From: PALSA-505 sp036502085
Lineage (GTDB): Bacteria; Actinomycetota; Actinomycetes; Streptosporangiales; Streptosporangiaceae
DNA length: 64,000 nucleotides
Reading direction: 5' to 3'
Assembly: GCA_036502085.1 (NCBI GenBank)
Contig: DASXZD010000005.1
Coordinates: 62,001-126,000 of the forward strand
The translations under genes and the position numbers were made by a program. The notes beneath the pieces were generated by a model that saw only the letters and a program-made list of their open reading frames with translations, did not search any database and was not told the origin of the DNA. Below are positions 42,667-54,300 of this stretch, in pieces. Within the stretch, counting starts at the first letter, position 1; every line of letters starts with the position of its first letter.

Positions 42667-42788
42667 GATCGCATCTGGGGAGCCTGCTCAGCCAGAATGG
42701 CGCAGACACCTACGTATGGTGATCGCGGAGGGTGGGTGACCCAGATCACGGGATGGGCCAGGATGGCCTGGGAGGGAAGGAGCCGGGA

Positions 42789-45059
42789 ATGGACGGTCGG
42801 CGAGCGGTGCAGAACGCGGTCGGCGTCGCACCCTCCAACGGCGGTGCCCCGCTCATCCTGCTCGCTGAGGCGACGACCGAGGTGGAGCGAACGCTGGTCC
42901 GGCGGTGGCTGCGCGACTCCGGCGTGCGGCCGGCCGCGGTGCTGCCGCTGGAAGGCCCGGGGCTGGCCCGGTCGCTGGCCGAGGCGTCGCCGGACACGGT
43001 CGTATCGGCCGCGCGGGTGGCGTGGCTGCCCCGGGAGCGTGCCGGGGAACGCCCGCAGCGCTGGCCGGACGTGCTGTCGCTGGTCGGCCAGCGGCGGCCG
43101 CCGACGTTCCGGCAGGCTCAGATCGCGCACCGCGAGCCCGGCCGGGCCCGGGTCGTGCTCGCCGAGTCCGCCACTGTGGCCGCGCTGCGCGACCGCTGGG
43201 GCGGCACCGGCTCGTTCGCGCAGTTCGTGGCGCGGCAGGCCCGGCTGGCGCTGGACCGGGCCGAGCGGCCGCTGCGCGGATACCGGTACAAGGTGCCGAG
43301 GAGCGTCGTCGAGGCGATCAAGGACAGCCCGCAGTTCGGGACCGAGGTCGCCGCGCTCGCCGCCCGGCTGGAGGTGGCCGAGTCCGAAGTGATGGAGCTG
43401 GCCGGAGCCGGCCTGGACGGCCTGGTCGCCTCGATGAGCCCGCTCGCCGTGGACGTGCTGTCCGGCGTGCTGCGCCCGCTGCATGCCCGCGCCTGGGAAG
43501 TCGAGGCCGACACGGCCGGGCTGGACCGGCTGCGCGAGCTGAACCGCCACCACGCGCTGGTGTTCCTGCCCAGCCATCGCTCGTACGCCGACTCGCTGCT
43601 GCTGGCCGACGTGCTCGCCGACCACGACTTCCCGCGCAATCACGTGCTCGGCGGGGACAACCTCAGCTTCTGGCCGCTCGGCCCGCTGGCCAAGCGGGCC
43701 GGCGTGGTGTTCATCCGGCGGAGCTTCGGCGGCGACGAGGTCTACAAGCTGGCGCTGCGCGAGTACCTCGGCTACCTGCTGGCCAAGCGGTTCAATCTCG
43801 AGTGGTACATGGAAGGCGGCCGATCGCGGACCGGCAAGCTGCGGCCGCCGCGCTACGGCCTGCTGACCTACCTCGCCGAGGCGGTCGAGCTGGGCTACGC
43901 CGACGATGCTTTCCTCGTCCCGGTGTCGATCACCTACGACCAGCTCCGCGAGGCATCGGCGATGGCCGCCGAGCAAGGCGGCGGGGCGAAGAAGGCGGAG
44001 GGGCTGTCCTGGCTGGCGTCCTACGCGAGGGGGCAGCTGTCCCGGATCGGCACGGTGCAGGTCAGGTTCGCCGAGCCGATCTCGCTGCGCGAGGCGATGG
44101 CCGCCAACGGGGATCAGGGCGACAGGGACGCGTGGCGGCTCCGGCTGCAGAAGATCGCGTTCGAGGTGGCCGTGCGGATCAACCGGGTGACTCCGGCGAC
44201 CGCGACGGCGCTGGTCACGCTCGCGCTGCTGGGGGTGCGCGACCGGGCGCTGACCCTGGGCCAGGTACGCCGAGTGCTCGAGCCGCTGCGGGCCTACCTG
44301 GTCGAGCGGGAGCTACCGCACTCGGGCGAGGCGCTGCGGACGGCCAGCGGGGTGCGGCACGTGCTGGGCGCGCTGGCCCAGCAGCACGTCGTGACGATCT
44401 ACGACGGCGGCGTGGAGCCGGTCTACGCGATCGAGCGGGGCCAGCACCTGGTGGCCGCGTTCTACCGCAATAGCGCGATTCACCACTTCGTCGACCGCGC
44501 GGTGGCGGAACTGGTCCTGCTCAGCGACCCTGCGGACCGCTGGGACGAGGCCATGCGGCTACGCGACCAGCTGAAGTTCGAGTTCTTCTTCCCGGACAAG
44601 GAGTCCTATCGCGTGCAGCTCGCCGCGGAGCTTGACCGGCTGGATCCCGGCTGGCCGACGGCGGACGGGCGCGCGGTGCTGACGGGCTCGGAGCTGCTGA
44701 TGGCGCACCGGGTGCTGCGGTCGTTCCTGGACGCGCAGCTCGTGGTGGCCGAGCGGCTCAGCGCGCACGACGCGGGCCGCCCGGTGGCCGAGAAGGAGTT
44801 TCTCGACGAGTGCAACGGCGTCGGGCGGCAGATGCTGCTGCAGGGCCGGCTGCACGGACCGGAGTCGCTGTCCAGGGAGCTGTTCTCCGGCGCGCTGAAG
44901 CTCGCCGCAAACCTAGACTTGATCGGTCCAGGGGATGAGGATCTGGTGCAGCGCAGGCAGGCTTTCGCCGCCCGGCTGCGCGACCTCGTCACGCGGGTGA
45001 TCACGATCGACGAAATCGATGCAGCATCACGGCGGGAGGCAGTCGGTGTCGAGCCCTAG
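42789..45059 (+). CDS. plsB: Glycerol-3-phosphate acyltransferase PlsB
   Basis: The 756-residue protein has the acyltransferase block HX4D (LPSHRSYADS, His ~262), then NHVLGGDNLSFWPLGPLAKR, GVVFIRRSFGGDEVYKLALR and YMEGGRSRTGKLRPPRYGLL, and ends with the long C-terminal region of PlsB. It acylates sn-glycerol-3-phosphate with acyl-CoA, the first step of phospholipid and triacylglycerol synthesis, at the membrane. It starts at ATG 42789 with AAGGAG seven bases before. Its 3' end overlaps the start of the fused acyltransferase gene by 14 bases. Confidence 0.93.
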   Translation: MDGRRAVQNAVGVAPSNGGAPLILLAEATTEVERTLVRRWLRDSGVRPAAVLPLEGPGLARSLAEASPDTVVSAARVAWLPRERAGERPQRWPDVLSLVGQRRPPTFRQAQIAHREPGRARVVLAESATVAALRDRWGGTGSFAQFVARQARLALDRAERPLRGYRYKVPRSVVEAIKDSPQFGTEVAALAARLEVAESEVMELAGAGLDGLVASMSPLAVDVLSGVLRPLHARAWEVEADTAGLDRLRELNRHHALVFLPSHRSYADSLLLADVLADHDFPRNHVLGGDNLSFWPLGPLAKRAGVVFIRRSFGGDEVYKLALREYLGYLLAKRFNLEWYMEGGRSRTGKLRPPRYGLLTYLAEAVELGYADDAFLVPVSITYDQLREASAMAAEQGGGAKKAEGLSWLASYARGQLSRIGTVQVRFAEPISLREAMAANGDQGDRDAWRLRLQKIAFEVAVRINRVTPATATALVTLALLGVRDRALTLGQVRRVLEPLRAYLVERELPHSGEALRTASGVRHVLGALAQQHVVTIYDGGVEPVYAIERGQHLVAAFYRNSAIHHFVDRAVAELVLLSDPADRWDEAMRLRDQLKFEFFFPDKESYRVQLAAELDRLDPGWPTADGRAVLTGSELLMAHRVLRSFLDAQLVVAERLSAHDAGRPVAEKEFLDECNGVGRQMLLQGRLHGPESLSRELFSGALKLAANLDLIGPGDEDLVQRRQAFAARLRDLVTRVITIDEIDAASRREAVGVEP

Positions 45060-47979
45060 TCGGCCCGCCAGAGGGACGTGGTCCGAGGAACGGCTGATCG
45101 CCGACGCCGAAGCCGGGCCGAAGGGCGCGCACGTGGGCGCCTTCTTCGACTTCGACGGGACCCTGATCGACGGGTACTCGCTGGCGGCGTTCGCCCGCCA
45201 CCACCTGCGCTCGCTGCAGGTCGCGCCGGCCGACCTCGGCCGGATGCTGCTGACCGGCCTGCGCGGCGTGAGCAGCGAGAAGGACTTCGAGGAGTTCACC
45301 ACGCTGGGCATGCGGGTCTGGGCGGGCCGCAGCGAGGACGAGCTCACCGAGCTGGGCGAGCGGCTGTGGGTACAGGGCGTGGCCGGCTCGATGTACCCGG
45401 AGGGGTGGCGGCTGGTCGAGGCGCACCTGCGGGCCGGGCACACCGTCGTGCTCGCCTCGTCGGCCACCCGGTTCCAGGTCGAGCCCGCGGCCAGGGCCAT
45501 GGGCGTGCAGCACATCATCGTCTCGCCGGTCGAGTTCGTGAACGGGATCTGCACCGGCCGGCCCGGCGGGCCGCTGCTATGGCGGTCCGGCAAGGCCGCG
45601 GCGGTCCGCGCGTTCGCGGCCGGCCACGACATCGACCTGCCGGAGAGCTACGCCTACTCCAACGGCGACGAGGACGTGCTGTTCCTGCGGACCGCCGGCC
45701 GGGCGCGGGCGCTCAATCCCGGCCGGGGGCTGGCGGCGGCCGCACGACACTACGGGTGGCCGATCGCCCGGTTCCGCTCCCGGGGCCGCCCGGGGGCGCA
45801 GGACATCGCCCGCACCGCGGCCGGCCTGGCCGGCATGCTCGGCGGCTTCACCGCCGGCACGCTGCTGGGCGCCCCGACCGGCTCCCGCCGCGAGGCGGTT
45901 GACCTCGGCATCACGCTGGCCGGCGAGGTGGGCAGCGTGCTGGCCGGAGTGCGGCTCGACGTCCGGGGCGAGGAGCACCTCGCCGCCAGGCCCGCGGTGT
46001 TCCTGTTCAACCACCAGAGCCAGCTCGACGTGCTCATCCTGGCCAAGCTGCTGCGCGGCGGCTTCACCGGCGTGGCCAAGAAGGAGCTGGCCAGCACCCC
46101 GGGCATCGGGCTCGCCTTCCGGCTCGCCGACGTGGCGTTCGTGGACCGCGGCAACCCCGCCCAGGCGCGCAAGGCGCTTGAGCCGGCCGTGCGCAAGCTA
46201 CGGGAGGGCATCTCGCTGGTCATCGCGCCGGAGGGCACCCGGTCTGCGACCCCGGCGCTGGGCCCGTTCAAGAAGGGCGCGTTCCACGTCGCCCTGCAGG
46301 CGGGCGTGCCGATCGTCCCGATCGTCATTCGCAACGTCGGCGAGCTGATGTGGCGCAACGCGTCGGTCATCCGCGCGGGGAACGTGCAGATCGCGGTGCT
46401 GCCGCCGATCTCCACCGAGGGCTGGACGGCCGGGGAACTGGACAAGCACGTGGCGGAGGTGCACCAGCAGTACCTGGCGACGCTCGCCGACTGGCCCGGC
46501 CGCGAGCCCGGCTCCGGGCGGGTCGAGGTCTCCGAGCCGGGCGCGGCTGGCCATCCTGCGGCGGCCCCGCTGGACTGGGGCTCAGCGCCCGAGATGAACC
46601 CGCTGGAGACGGCGATGTGGCGGGCCGAGTCGGCCGACCCGCGGCTGCGGGTGAACGTCAGCCTGCTCGAGCTGCTCGACCCCGTCCCCGACTGGGACCG
46701 GCTGGTAGCGGCACACGAGTGGGCCTCGCGGATGGTGCCGCGGATGCGGCAGCGGGTGGCCGACCCGATGTTCGGGGTAGGGACGCCGACCTGGGTGACC
46801 GCCGACGAGCTTGACCTGGCCTATCACGTGCACCGGGTCATGCTGCCGGCCCCGGGCTCGCCGCGGCAGATGCTCGATGCCGTGCAGGAGTTCGCCGCCG
46901 CCCCCTTCGACCGTGAGCGGCCGCTGTGGCAGACGCTGCTGGTGGAGGGACTGGCCGACGGCCGGGCCGGGTACTGCGTGAAGAGCCATCACAGCGTGAC
47001 CGACGGGCTCGGCGCGATCCAGCTGATCACGCGGCTGCACAGCCGGACGGCCGAGCATGACCCGGACCGGCCCGAGCCGCCGCCGGCCCCCCCGCCGGGG
47101 CCGGTCGAAGCGTCCAGGATCGGCCTGCTCGCCGGTCAGGTCACCGGGCTGGCCCGGTCCGCTCCGGTGGCGGCGCTGCGGCAGGGAATCGAGATGCTCG
47201 GCTCGCTGACCCGGCCATGGGATTCCGCCTCGAAAGCGGCCGGGCAGGCCCTCGACGCGGCGCGCTGGCTGACCCAGACCGCCGCCCCGGTGCCGGCCGG
47301 CTCCGCGCTGCTGGCGCCGCGCGGCGGCGGCTGGCATTTCGAGATGCTCGAGGTGCCGCTCGCCGGCCTCAAGGCCGGGGCGAAAGCGGGCGGCGGCTCG
47401 CTCAACGACGGGCTGCTGGCCGCCGTGATCGGCGGATTCCGCCGCTACCACGAGCGGCTCCACGCCCCGGCGGACCGGCTCACGGTGGGGTTCCCGATCA
47501 GCCTGCGGACCCAGGACGACCCGCAGGGCGGCAACCGCTTCACCGGCGCCAGGTTCGCCGCGGACATGGCCGAACTGGATCCGGCGGCCAGGATCGCCGC
47601 CGTGCGGCAGTTCGTACTGACCGCGCGGAGCAACGGCGGCAACGCGGCCGACCCGGTGGCTGGAGCGCTCGCCCCGGCGCTCGGCTGGCTGCCCGCGCCT
47701 GTCATCGCCGCGGTCTCGGGCCGGCTTACCAGCACCAACGACGTCCAGGTGTCCAACGTCCCCGGGGTGCCGTACCCGGTCTACATCGCCGGGTCGAGGA
47801 TCACGCAGATGTTCCCGTTCGGCCCGCTGCCCGGCTGCGCGGCGATGATCACGCTGATCTCGCACAACGACGAATGCTGCATCGGGATCAACACCGATAC
47901 GGTCGCCGTCACCGACCCCAGTGGCCTGGCCGGGGATCTCAGTGCGGGCCTAGATGAGGTGATCGCGCTGGCGCGGTGA
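45046..47979 (+). CDS. Tri-domain fusion: HAD phosphatase + AGPAT + WS/DGAT acyltransferase
   Basis: The 977-residue protein joins three enzyme domains. Residues ~25-235: HAD-IB phosphatase (VGAFFDFDGTLIDGYSLAAF, VVLASSATRFQVEPAA, YSNGDEDVLFL). Residues ~290-500: acylglycerolphosphate acyltransferase (FNHQSQLDVLILAKLLRG with HX4D near 322, VAPEGTRS-like IAPEGTRSATPALGPFKKGA). Residues ~515-977: wax-ester/diacylglycerol acyltransferase (KSHHSVTDGLGAIQLITRLH with HHxxxDG near 648, TNDVQVSNVPGVPYPVYIAG). Mycobacteria carry these as separate neighbours (Rv2482c-Rv2484c). The GTG at 45046 has GGGAGG six bases before it. Confidence 0.92.
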   Translation: MSSPSRPARGTWSEERLIADAEAGPKGAHVGAFFDFDGTLIDGYSLAAFARHHLRSLQVAPADLGRMLLTGLRGVSSEKDFEEFTTLGMRVWAGRSEDELTELGERLWVQGVAGSMYPEGWRLVEAHLRAGHTVVLASSATRFQVEPAARAMGVQHIIVSPVEFVNGICTGRPGGPLLWRSGKAAAVRAFAAGHDIDLPESYAYSNGDEDVLFLRTAGRARALNPGRGLAAAARHYGWPIARFRSRGRPGAQDIARTAAGLAGMLGGFTAGTLLGAPTGSRREAVDLGITLAGEVGSVLAGVRLDVRGEEHLAARPAVFLFNHQSQLDVLILAKLLRGGFTGVAKKELASTPGIGLAFRLADVAFVDRGNPAQARKALEPAVRKLREGISLVIAPEGTRSATPALGPFKKGAFHVALQAGVPIVPIVIRNVGELMWRNASVIRAGNVQIAVLPPISTEGWTAGELDKHVAEVHQQYLATLADWPGREPGSGRVEVSEPGAAGHPAAAPLDWGSAPEMNPLETAMWRAESADPRLRVNVSLLELLDPVPDWDRLVAAHEWASRMVPRMRQRVADPMFGVGTPTWVTADELDLAYHVHRVMLPAPGSPRQMLDAVQEFAAAPFDRERPLWQTLLVEGLADGRAGYCVKSHHSVTDGLGAIQLITRLHSRTAEHDPDRPEPPPAPPPGPVEASRIGLLAGQVTGLARSAPVAALRQGIEMLGSLTRPWDSASKAAGQALDAARWLTQTAAPVPAGSALLAPRGGGWHFEMLEVPLAGLKAGAKAGGGSLNDGLLAAVIGGFRRYHERLHAPADRLTVGFPISLRTQDDPQGGNRFTGARFAADMAELDPAARIAAVRQFVLTARSNGGNAADPVAGALAPALGWLPAPVIAAVSGRLTSTNDVQVSNVPGVPYPVYIAGSRITQMFPFGPLPGCAAMITLISHNDECCIGINTDTVAVTDPSGLAGDLSAGLDEVIALAR

Positions 47980-48307
47980 TTCTCACCCGAGATTGCCGCG
48001 GCCGCCCGGCCGCCTGAGTGCCCGGCGCGTTCTGGGGCTGGAGTGGTTGGCTTTTCCTGGTTGTCAATCGGCCAACGGAAACTTATGGTTATCCCGTGGA
48101 GAAGCCGACGCTCCTGCTTATTTATCGGCGGCATGACCAGCCGACAGCGAATCTTCCAGCGTTTGTCGCCCAGCGTCCATTAGCTTCGCAAGGCCGTAAA
48201 CGACCTCCGTAATCGATCTCTCCTGCCGACGGTGCTCTCGCACTTTCCGGCTTCATAGGCGTGGCCCATTATTGAGCGCGTTAAAAAGGTACAGGGGTGG
48301 GGCGGCA
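47980..48307. other. Non-coding gap before LamG/FnIII gene
   Basis: No gene is supported in these 328 bases. Composition is lower in GC than the genes around it, particularly 48050-48150 and 48240-48295, which suits a promoter for the large secreted-protein operon. I see no hairpin terminator for the upstream gene. Confidence 0.5.
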
Positions 48308-51300
48308 ATGGCAATCCGTGTGCGCAGGCCTGCTAGTTTCAGCGCGGGCAATGACCGGACCGATCGCCGGGGCAGGCGGGCTCTGTGGGTGCCGCTGGCG
48401 GTACTGCCCACTGCTCTGCTGGTCGTGGCGCCGACCAGCCAGGCCGGTGCCGCATCGCGAGCACCGGCCGCCAGCCGGGGCCGGATCACGCCCCCGGCGG
48501 CCGCCAGGACGCACCGGCCGCCCGCCGCGGCCCCGCTCGCATCCTCCTGGGCGAAGGCCTACCATCCCAGGCACGCGACGCACGGCGTGCTGGCCCTCAA
48601 CGGAGAACTGCTGCGCTCCTCGGCCGGCGGCAACCCCCCCCGTCCTGGTGCGCCGGTCCTGCCGTTCCAGTGCGCCGTCCCCTCTGCCCCCGGCAGCGTC
48701 AGCGCCACCGCGGGAGCCAGCCAGGCCGCGGTCACCTGGACCGCGGCGAACGGCAACGGAACCACGATCAGCGCCTATGTGGTCCGCGAAGCCACCGGGC
48801 CAGACGTCGGAGCCTCCATCGCCACCAGCGGCAACGGCACGGCAGCGACGCTGACCGGGCTGGCCGGGGGGACCGCGGCCACGTTCTCCGTGGTGGCCGA
48901 GAGCAGCTGCGGCGCCGGCCCGGCCGGCACGTCAGCGGCGGCTACCCCGACCGGCCCGGCCACGACCTACCTGGGCTCGGTACAGGCCAGCACGCCCGCG
49001 GCCTTCTACCGGCTGGACGAGCCGACCGGCAGCACGGTCATGGCCGACTCCTCTGGCGGCGCGGCGGACGGGACGTACTCCGGACAGGAGACCCTGGGCC
49101 AGCCGGCCGCGCTCGCGTCCGACCCGGCCCCATCGACTCGCTACGCCACCTGCTGCAGCGGCATCGGCGCGGCCGGCCCGGCGCTGCCGCAGTTTGAGAA
49201 CGCCCGCACCGTGGAAGCGTGGTTCAACACCACCAGCGCGACGACCAACCAGGCCATCGTGGGCTACGGGCCGACCAGCACCAACGAAGCGTTCATCGTG
49301 TCGCTCAGCGCCCATTCGGTCAACGTGGACGGCTTCAACGACTACCTCGCGTTCCCCACCCCGCGGCCGGCGGACGACGGCAACTGGCACCTGGCCACCG
49401 TCACCTACGACGGGACCACCGTCACCGTCTACCTGGACGGTCAGCAGGTGGGCAGCGCCCCGTTCTCCGGAACCATCAACACGCTCGACCCGGCCGGGCT
49501 GTCGATGGCGGGCTTCCCGGGCTACAACTTCTTCAACGGCGACCTGGCCGACGTGGCGATCTACCCCGCCGCGCTCAGCGCGGCCACCGTGGCCGCGCAC
49601 TTCGCCGCCTCCGGCTACAGCCTGCCCGCCGCGGTGACTAGCCTCAACGTCTTCTTCGGCGGGACCAACGCCGCCGACGTCACCTGGGGGCACGCCGCAG
49701 CAGGCGGCAGCGTGACCAGCTACGTGGTCAGCGCGCTCGGCGGCAGTCCCGGCTCGCCCAGCGTGGCCGTGCCCGGGGACGCCACCGCCGCCCGGCTGAC
49801 CGGCCTGCAAGCGGGTACGTACACGTTCCAGGTCGTCGCCATGAACGCCTTCGGCAGCGGTCCGCCGGCCACGAGCAAGTCGTTCAAGGTGACCGGGACG
49901 GCGTCGACCTACGCGTCGACGGTGCTGTCGGCGGCCCCGTCGGTGTTCTACCGGCTGGACGATTTCACCCCGCACGCGATCGCCGATTCCTCCGGCGGCG
50001 CTGCCACCGGCGTCTACACCACGCAGTCGACCCTGGGCCAGACCGGGCCGCTGGGCAACGACCCGGCCACCGCCATCAGCGACGCTGCCAGCGGACCGGG
50101 CGCCAGTGGCAGCCCGGCGCTGCCGACCTTCGCCGCGCCGCGCACTTTCGAGAGCTGGGTCAACACCACCAGCACCGGGGAAGAGTTCGTCGGCGGCTAC
50201 GGCGTGCAGTCCACCAGCGAAGGCTTCGCGGTGGCCATCCAGCCGCATGACGTGATCGCGTCCGGCGTCAACGACGACCTGACCTTCGCCAGCCCGGCCG
50301 CGCTGAACGACGGCGGCTGGCATTTCGTGGTGGTGACCACGACCGGCAGCTCGGTCACCGTCTACGTGGACGGGAATAGCCTCGGCACCCAGAACTTCGC
50401 CATCGCCCTCAACACGGTGTCCGCCCCGCAGGGCCTGGAGATCGGCTCCGGGGTCCAGGGCTGCTGCGGCTTCTTCAGCGGCGACCTGGCCGACGTGGCG
50501 GTGTTCCCGGCCGCGCTCACCGCCGCTCAGGTCACCGCCCAGTTCGCCGCCTCCGGCCTGAGCGCCCCGACGGCACCGGGCACCCCGGCGGCGACGGCCG
50601 GGGCCAACCAGGCCAGCGTCACCTGGCAGGCGGCCTCGGGCTCTGATCCTGCCGTTACCGGTTACCTGGTCACCGCGCGGAAGGGCAGCGCCGCGGTCAA
50701 CGCCATCTCGGTGCCCGCGACCGCGACCGGCGCGACCGTGACCGGGCTGGCCGGCGGCACCGCTTACACCTTCAGGATCCAGGCGCTCAACGAGTACGGT
50801 GCCGGCGCGGCCGCCACCACGAGCGCGGTCACGCCGACCGGGTCCGCCTCGACGTACGCCTCGACCGTGCTGTCGTCGAAGCCGTCGGTGTTCTACCGGC
50901 TGGCCGACTCCGACGCGAGCGCGATGGCCGACTCCTCGGGGAAGGGCGTTATCGGGGCCTACACCGCGCAGCCGACCCTGGGCGTGACGGGGCCGCTGCC
51001 CAACGACGCCGCCGCTGCCATCAGCTCCAACGCGAACGGCCCGGCCGGCGGCGGCAGCCCGTCGCTGCCCCTGTTCGCCCAGCCGCGCACCATGGAAGGC
51101 TGGATCAACACCACCAGCGGCGGACAGAACTTCCTGGCCGGTTACGGCAACGAGAGCACCAGCGAAGGCTTCGCGGTGTCCGTCGAGCCGCACGCCGTGA
51201 TCGTGCAGGGCTTCAGCGACGATCTGGCCTTCACCAGCGCGGCCGGCCTTAACGACGCCAACTGGCATTTCGTGGTGGTGACCACGACCGGCAGCTCCGC

Positions 51301-54300
51301 CACCGTCTACGTGGACGGGACCAGCCTGGGCACCCAGAACTTCGCCGAACCGCTCAATACCCTGCCGACCCCGCAGGGTCTGCAGATCGGGGCCGGCGTC
51401 CAGGGCTGCTGCGGCTTCTTCAACGGCAGCCTGGCCGACATCGCGGTGTTCCCGACCGCGCTGACCGCCGCCAAGGTCACCGCCCAGTTCGCCGCTTCCG
51501 GCCTGGGCCGCCCGACCGCGCCTGGCGCGCCGGCCGCGACGCCGGGCGCCAATCAGGCCACCGTGTCCTGGCAGGCGCCGTCCGGCTCCAACCCCGCTGT
51601 CACCGGCTACCTGGTCACCGCGCTGAAGGGCAGCAGCACGGTCAGCGCCCTGTCGGTGGCAGCCGCCGCGACCAGCACGACCGTAACCGGGCTGGCCGGC
51701 GGCACCGCCTACACCTTCAAGATCCAGGCGCTCAACGTGTACGGGGCGGGCACCGCCGCCACCACCAGCGCGGTCACGCCCACCGGATCCGCCTCGACCT
51801 ACGTGACCACGGTGCAGTCATCGAACCCCGCAGTGTTCTACCGGCTGGCCGACACCGACAGCCGCGCCCTGGCGGACTCCTCGGGCAACGGAGCGACTGG
51901 CGCTTACACGGCGCAGCCGACCCTGGGCGTGGCCGGGCCGCTGGCCAGCGACCCCGCCACCGCCATCAGCTCGAACGCGAACGGCCCGGCCGGCAGCGGC
52001 AACCCGTCGCTGCCGCTGTTCAGCCAGCCGCGCACCCTGGAAGGCTGGATCAACACCACCAGCGGCGGGGAAGACTTCCTGGCCGGCTACGGCAACGAGA
52101 GCACCAGCGAAGGCTTTGCCGTGGCCATGCAGCCGCACGACGTGATCGTGTCGGGCTTCAGCGACGACCTGACCTTCACCACCACCTCCGCCATCAACGA
52201 CGGCAACTGGCATTTCGTGGCGGTGACCAGCAACGGCACCTCGGCCACGGTCTACGTGGACGGGACCAGCCTGGGCACTCAGAATTTCCCCATTACGCTG
52301 GATACCCTGTCCACATCCCCGGGTCTGCAACTGGGAGCCGGCGTCGAGGGCTGCTGCGGCTTCTTCAACGGCGGCCTGGCCGACATCGCGGTGTTCCCGA
52401 CCGCGCTGACCACCGCCCAGGTCACCGCGCAGTTCGCCGCCTCCGGCCTGGCCACCCCGGCGGCACCTGGCGCGCCGGCCGCGACTGCCGGGGCCAACCA
52501 GGCCACGGTGTCCTGGCAGGCACCGTCGGGCTCTGACCCCGCCGTCACCGGCTACCTGGTCACCGCGCTGAAGGGCGGCACCGCGGTCAACGCGGTGTCG
52601 GTGCCCGCCACCGCGACTAGCACGGGCGTGACCGGGCTGACCGGCGGCACGGCCTACACGTTCAGGATCCAGGCGCTCAACGAGTACGGCGCCGGCCCGG
52701 CCGCCACCACCAGCGCGGTCACCCCCACCGGCGCCGCCGCCACGTACGTCTCGACGGTGCTGGCCTCTAACCCGTCGGCCTTCTACCGGCTGGCCGACAC
52801 CGACAGCCACGCCATGGCCGACTCGTCCGGCAACGGAGCCACCGGCGCCTACACGGCGCAGGTAACCCTGGGCCAGCCCGGCCCGCTGGCCGGCGACACC
52901 GCGCCTTCGATCAGCTCGAACGCGAACGGCCCGGCGGCGGGCGGCAACCCGTCGCTGCCGCTGTTCGGCCAGCCGCGCACCGTGGAAGGCTGGATCAACA
53001 CCACCAGCGGCGGGGAAGAGTTCCTGGCCGGCTACGGCAACGAGAGCACCAGCGAAGGCTTCGCGGTCGCGACCCAGCCCGATGACGTGATCGTGTCGGG
53101 CTTCAGCGACGACCTGACCTTCACCACCACCTCAGCGCTCAACGACGGCAGCTGGCACTTCGTGGCGGTGACCAGCAACGGGACCACGGCCACCGTCTAC
53201 GTGGACGGGATCAGCATCGGCACCCGGAGCTTCACCACCCCCCTCGATACGCTGCCCACCCCGCAGGGCCTGCAGATCGGGGCCGGGGTCCAGGGCTGCT
53301 GCGGCTTCTTCAGCGGCGACCTGGCCGACGTCGCGGTCTTCCCGGCCGGGCTCACCGCGGCCAAGATCGCCGCCCAGTTCGCCGCCTCGGGCCTGAGCAC
53401 CCCGGCGGCACCCGGCTCGCCGGTCGCGACCGGGGGAGTCAACCAGGCGACCGTGTCCTGGCAGGCGCCGTCGGGCTCTGACCCCGCGGTGACCGGCTAC
53501 CTGATCACCGCGCTGAAGGGCAGCACCGCCGTCAACTCGGCGTCGGTGCCGTCCACCGCCAGCAGCACCAGCATTACCGGGCTGGCCGGGGGCGTCGCCT
53601 ACACCTTCCAGATCCAGGCGCTCAACGAGTACGGCGCCGGGGCGGCCGCCACCACCAGCGCGGTCACCCCGACCGGGACCGCCTCGACGTACGCTTCGAC
53701 GGTCCTGTCGGCGCATCCGTCGGTGTTCTACCGGCTGGCCGACACCGACAGGCGGGCCATGGCCGACTCGTCCGGCAACGGGGCCACCGGCGGCTACACG
53801 GCGCAGCCGACCCTGGGCGTGGCCGGGCCGCTGGTCAGCGACCCCGCCGCCGCCATCAGCTCGAACGCGAACGGCCCGGCCGGCGGCGGCGGCCCGTCGC
53901 TGCCGCTGTTCAACAACTCGCGCACCCTGGAAGGCTGGATCGACACCACCAGCGGCGGGTCGGAGTTCCTGGCCGGTTACGGCACCGAGAGCACCAGTCA
54001 GGGGTTCACGGTGCTCACCCAGCCCAGCGACGTGATCGTGTCGGGCTTCGGAGACGACCTGACCTTCACCTCGACCACCGCGCTGAACAACGGCAGCTGG
54101 CACTTCGTGGTGGCGACGACCAACGGGACCTCGGCCACCGTGTACGTGGACGGGACCAGCCTGGGCAGCCAGAACTTCCCCGCCCCGCTCGATACGGTGC
54201 CCGCCCCGCAGGGCCTGCAGATCGGGGCCGGGGTCCAGGGCTGCTGCGGCTTCTTCAGCGGCGACCTCGCCGACATCGCCATATTCCCGACCGCCCTGAC

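Noticed and set aside
48932..51268. 778-codon minus-strand frame across the LamG array
   Set aside because: Arg/Gly/Val-rich antisense shadow created by the repeated high-GC coding units.
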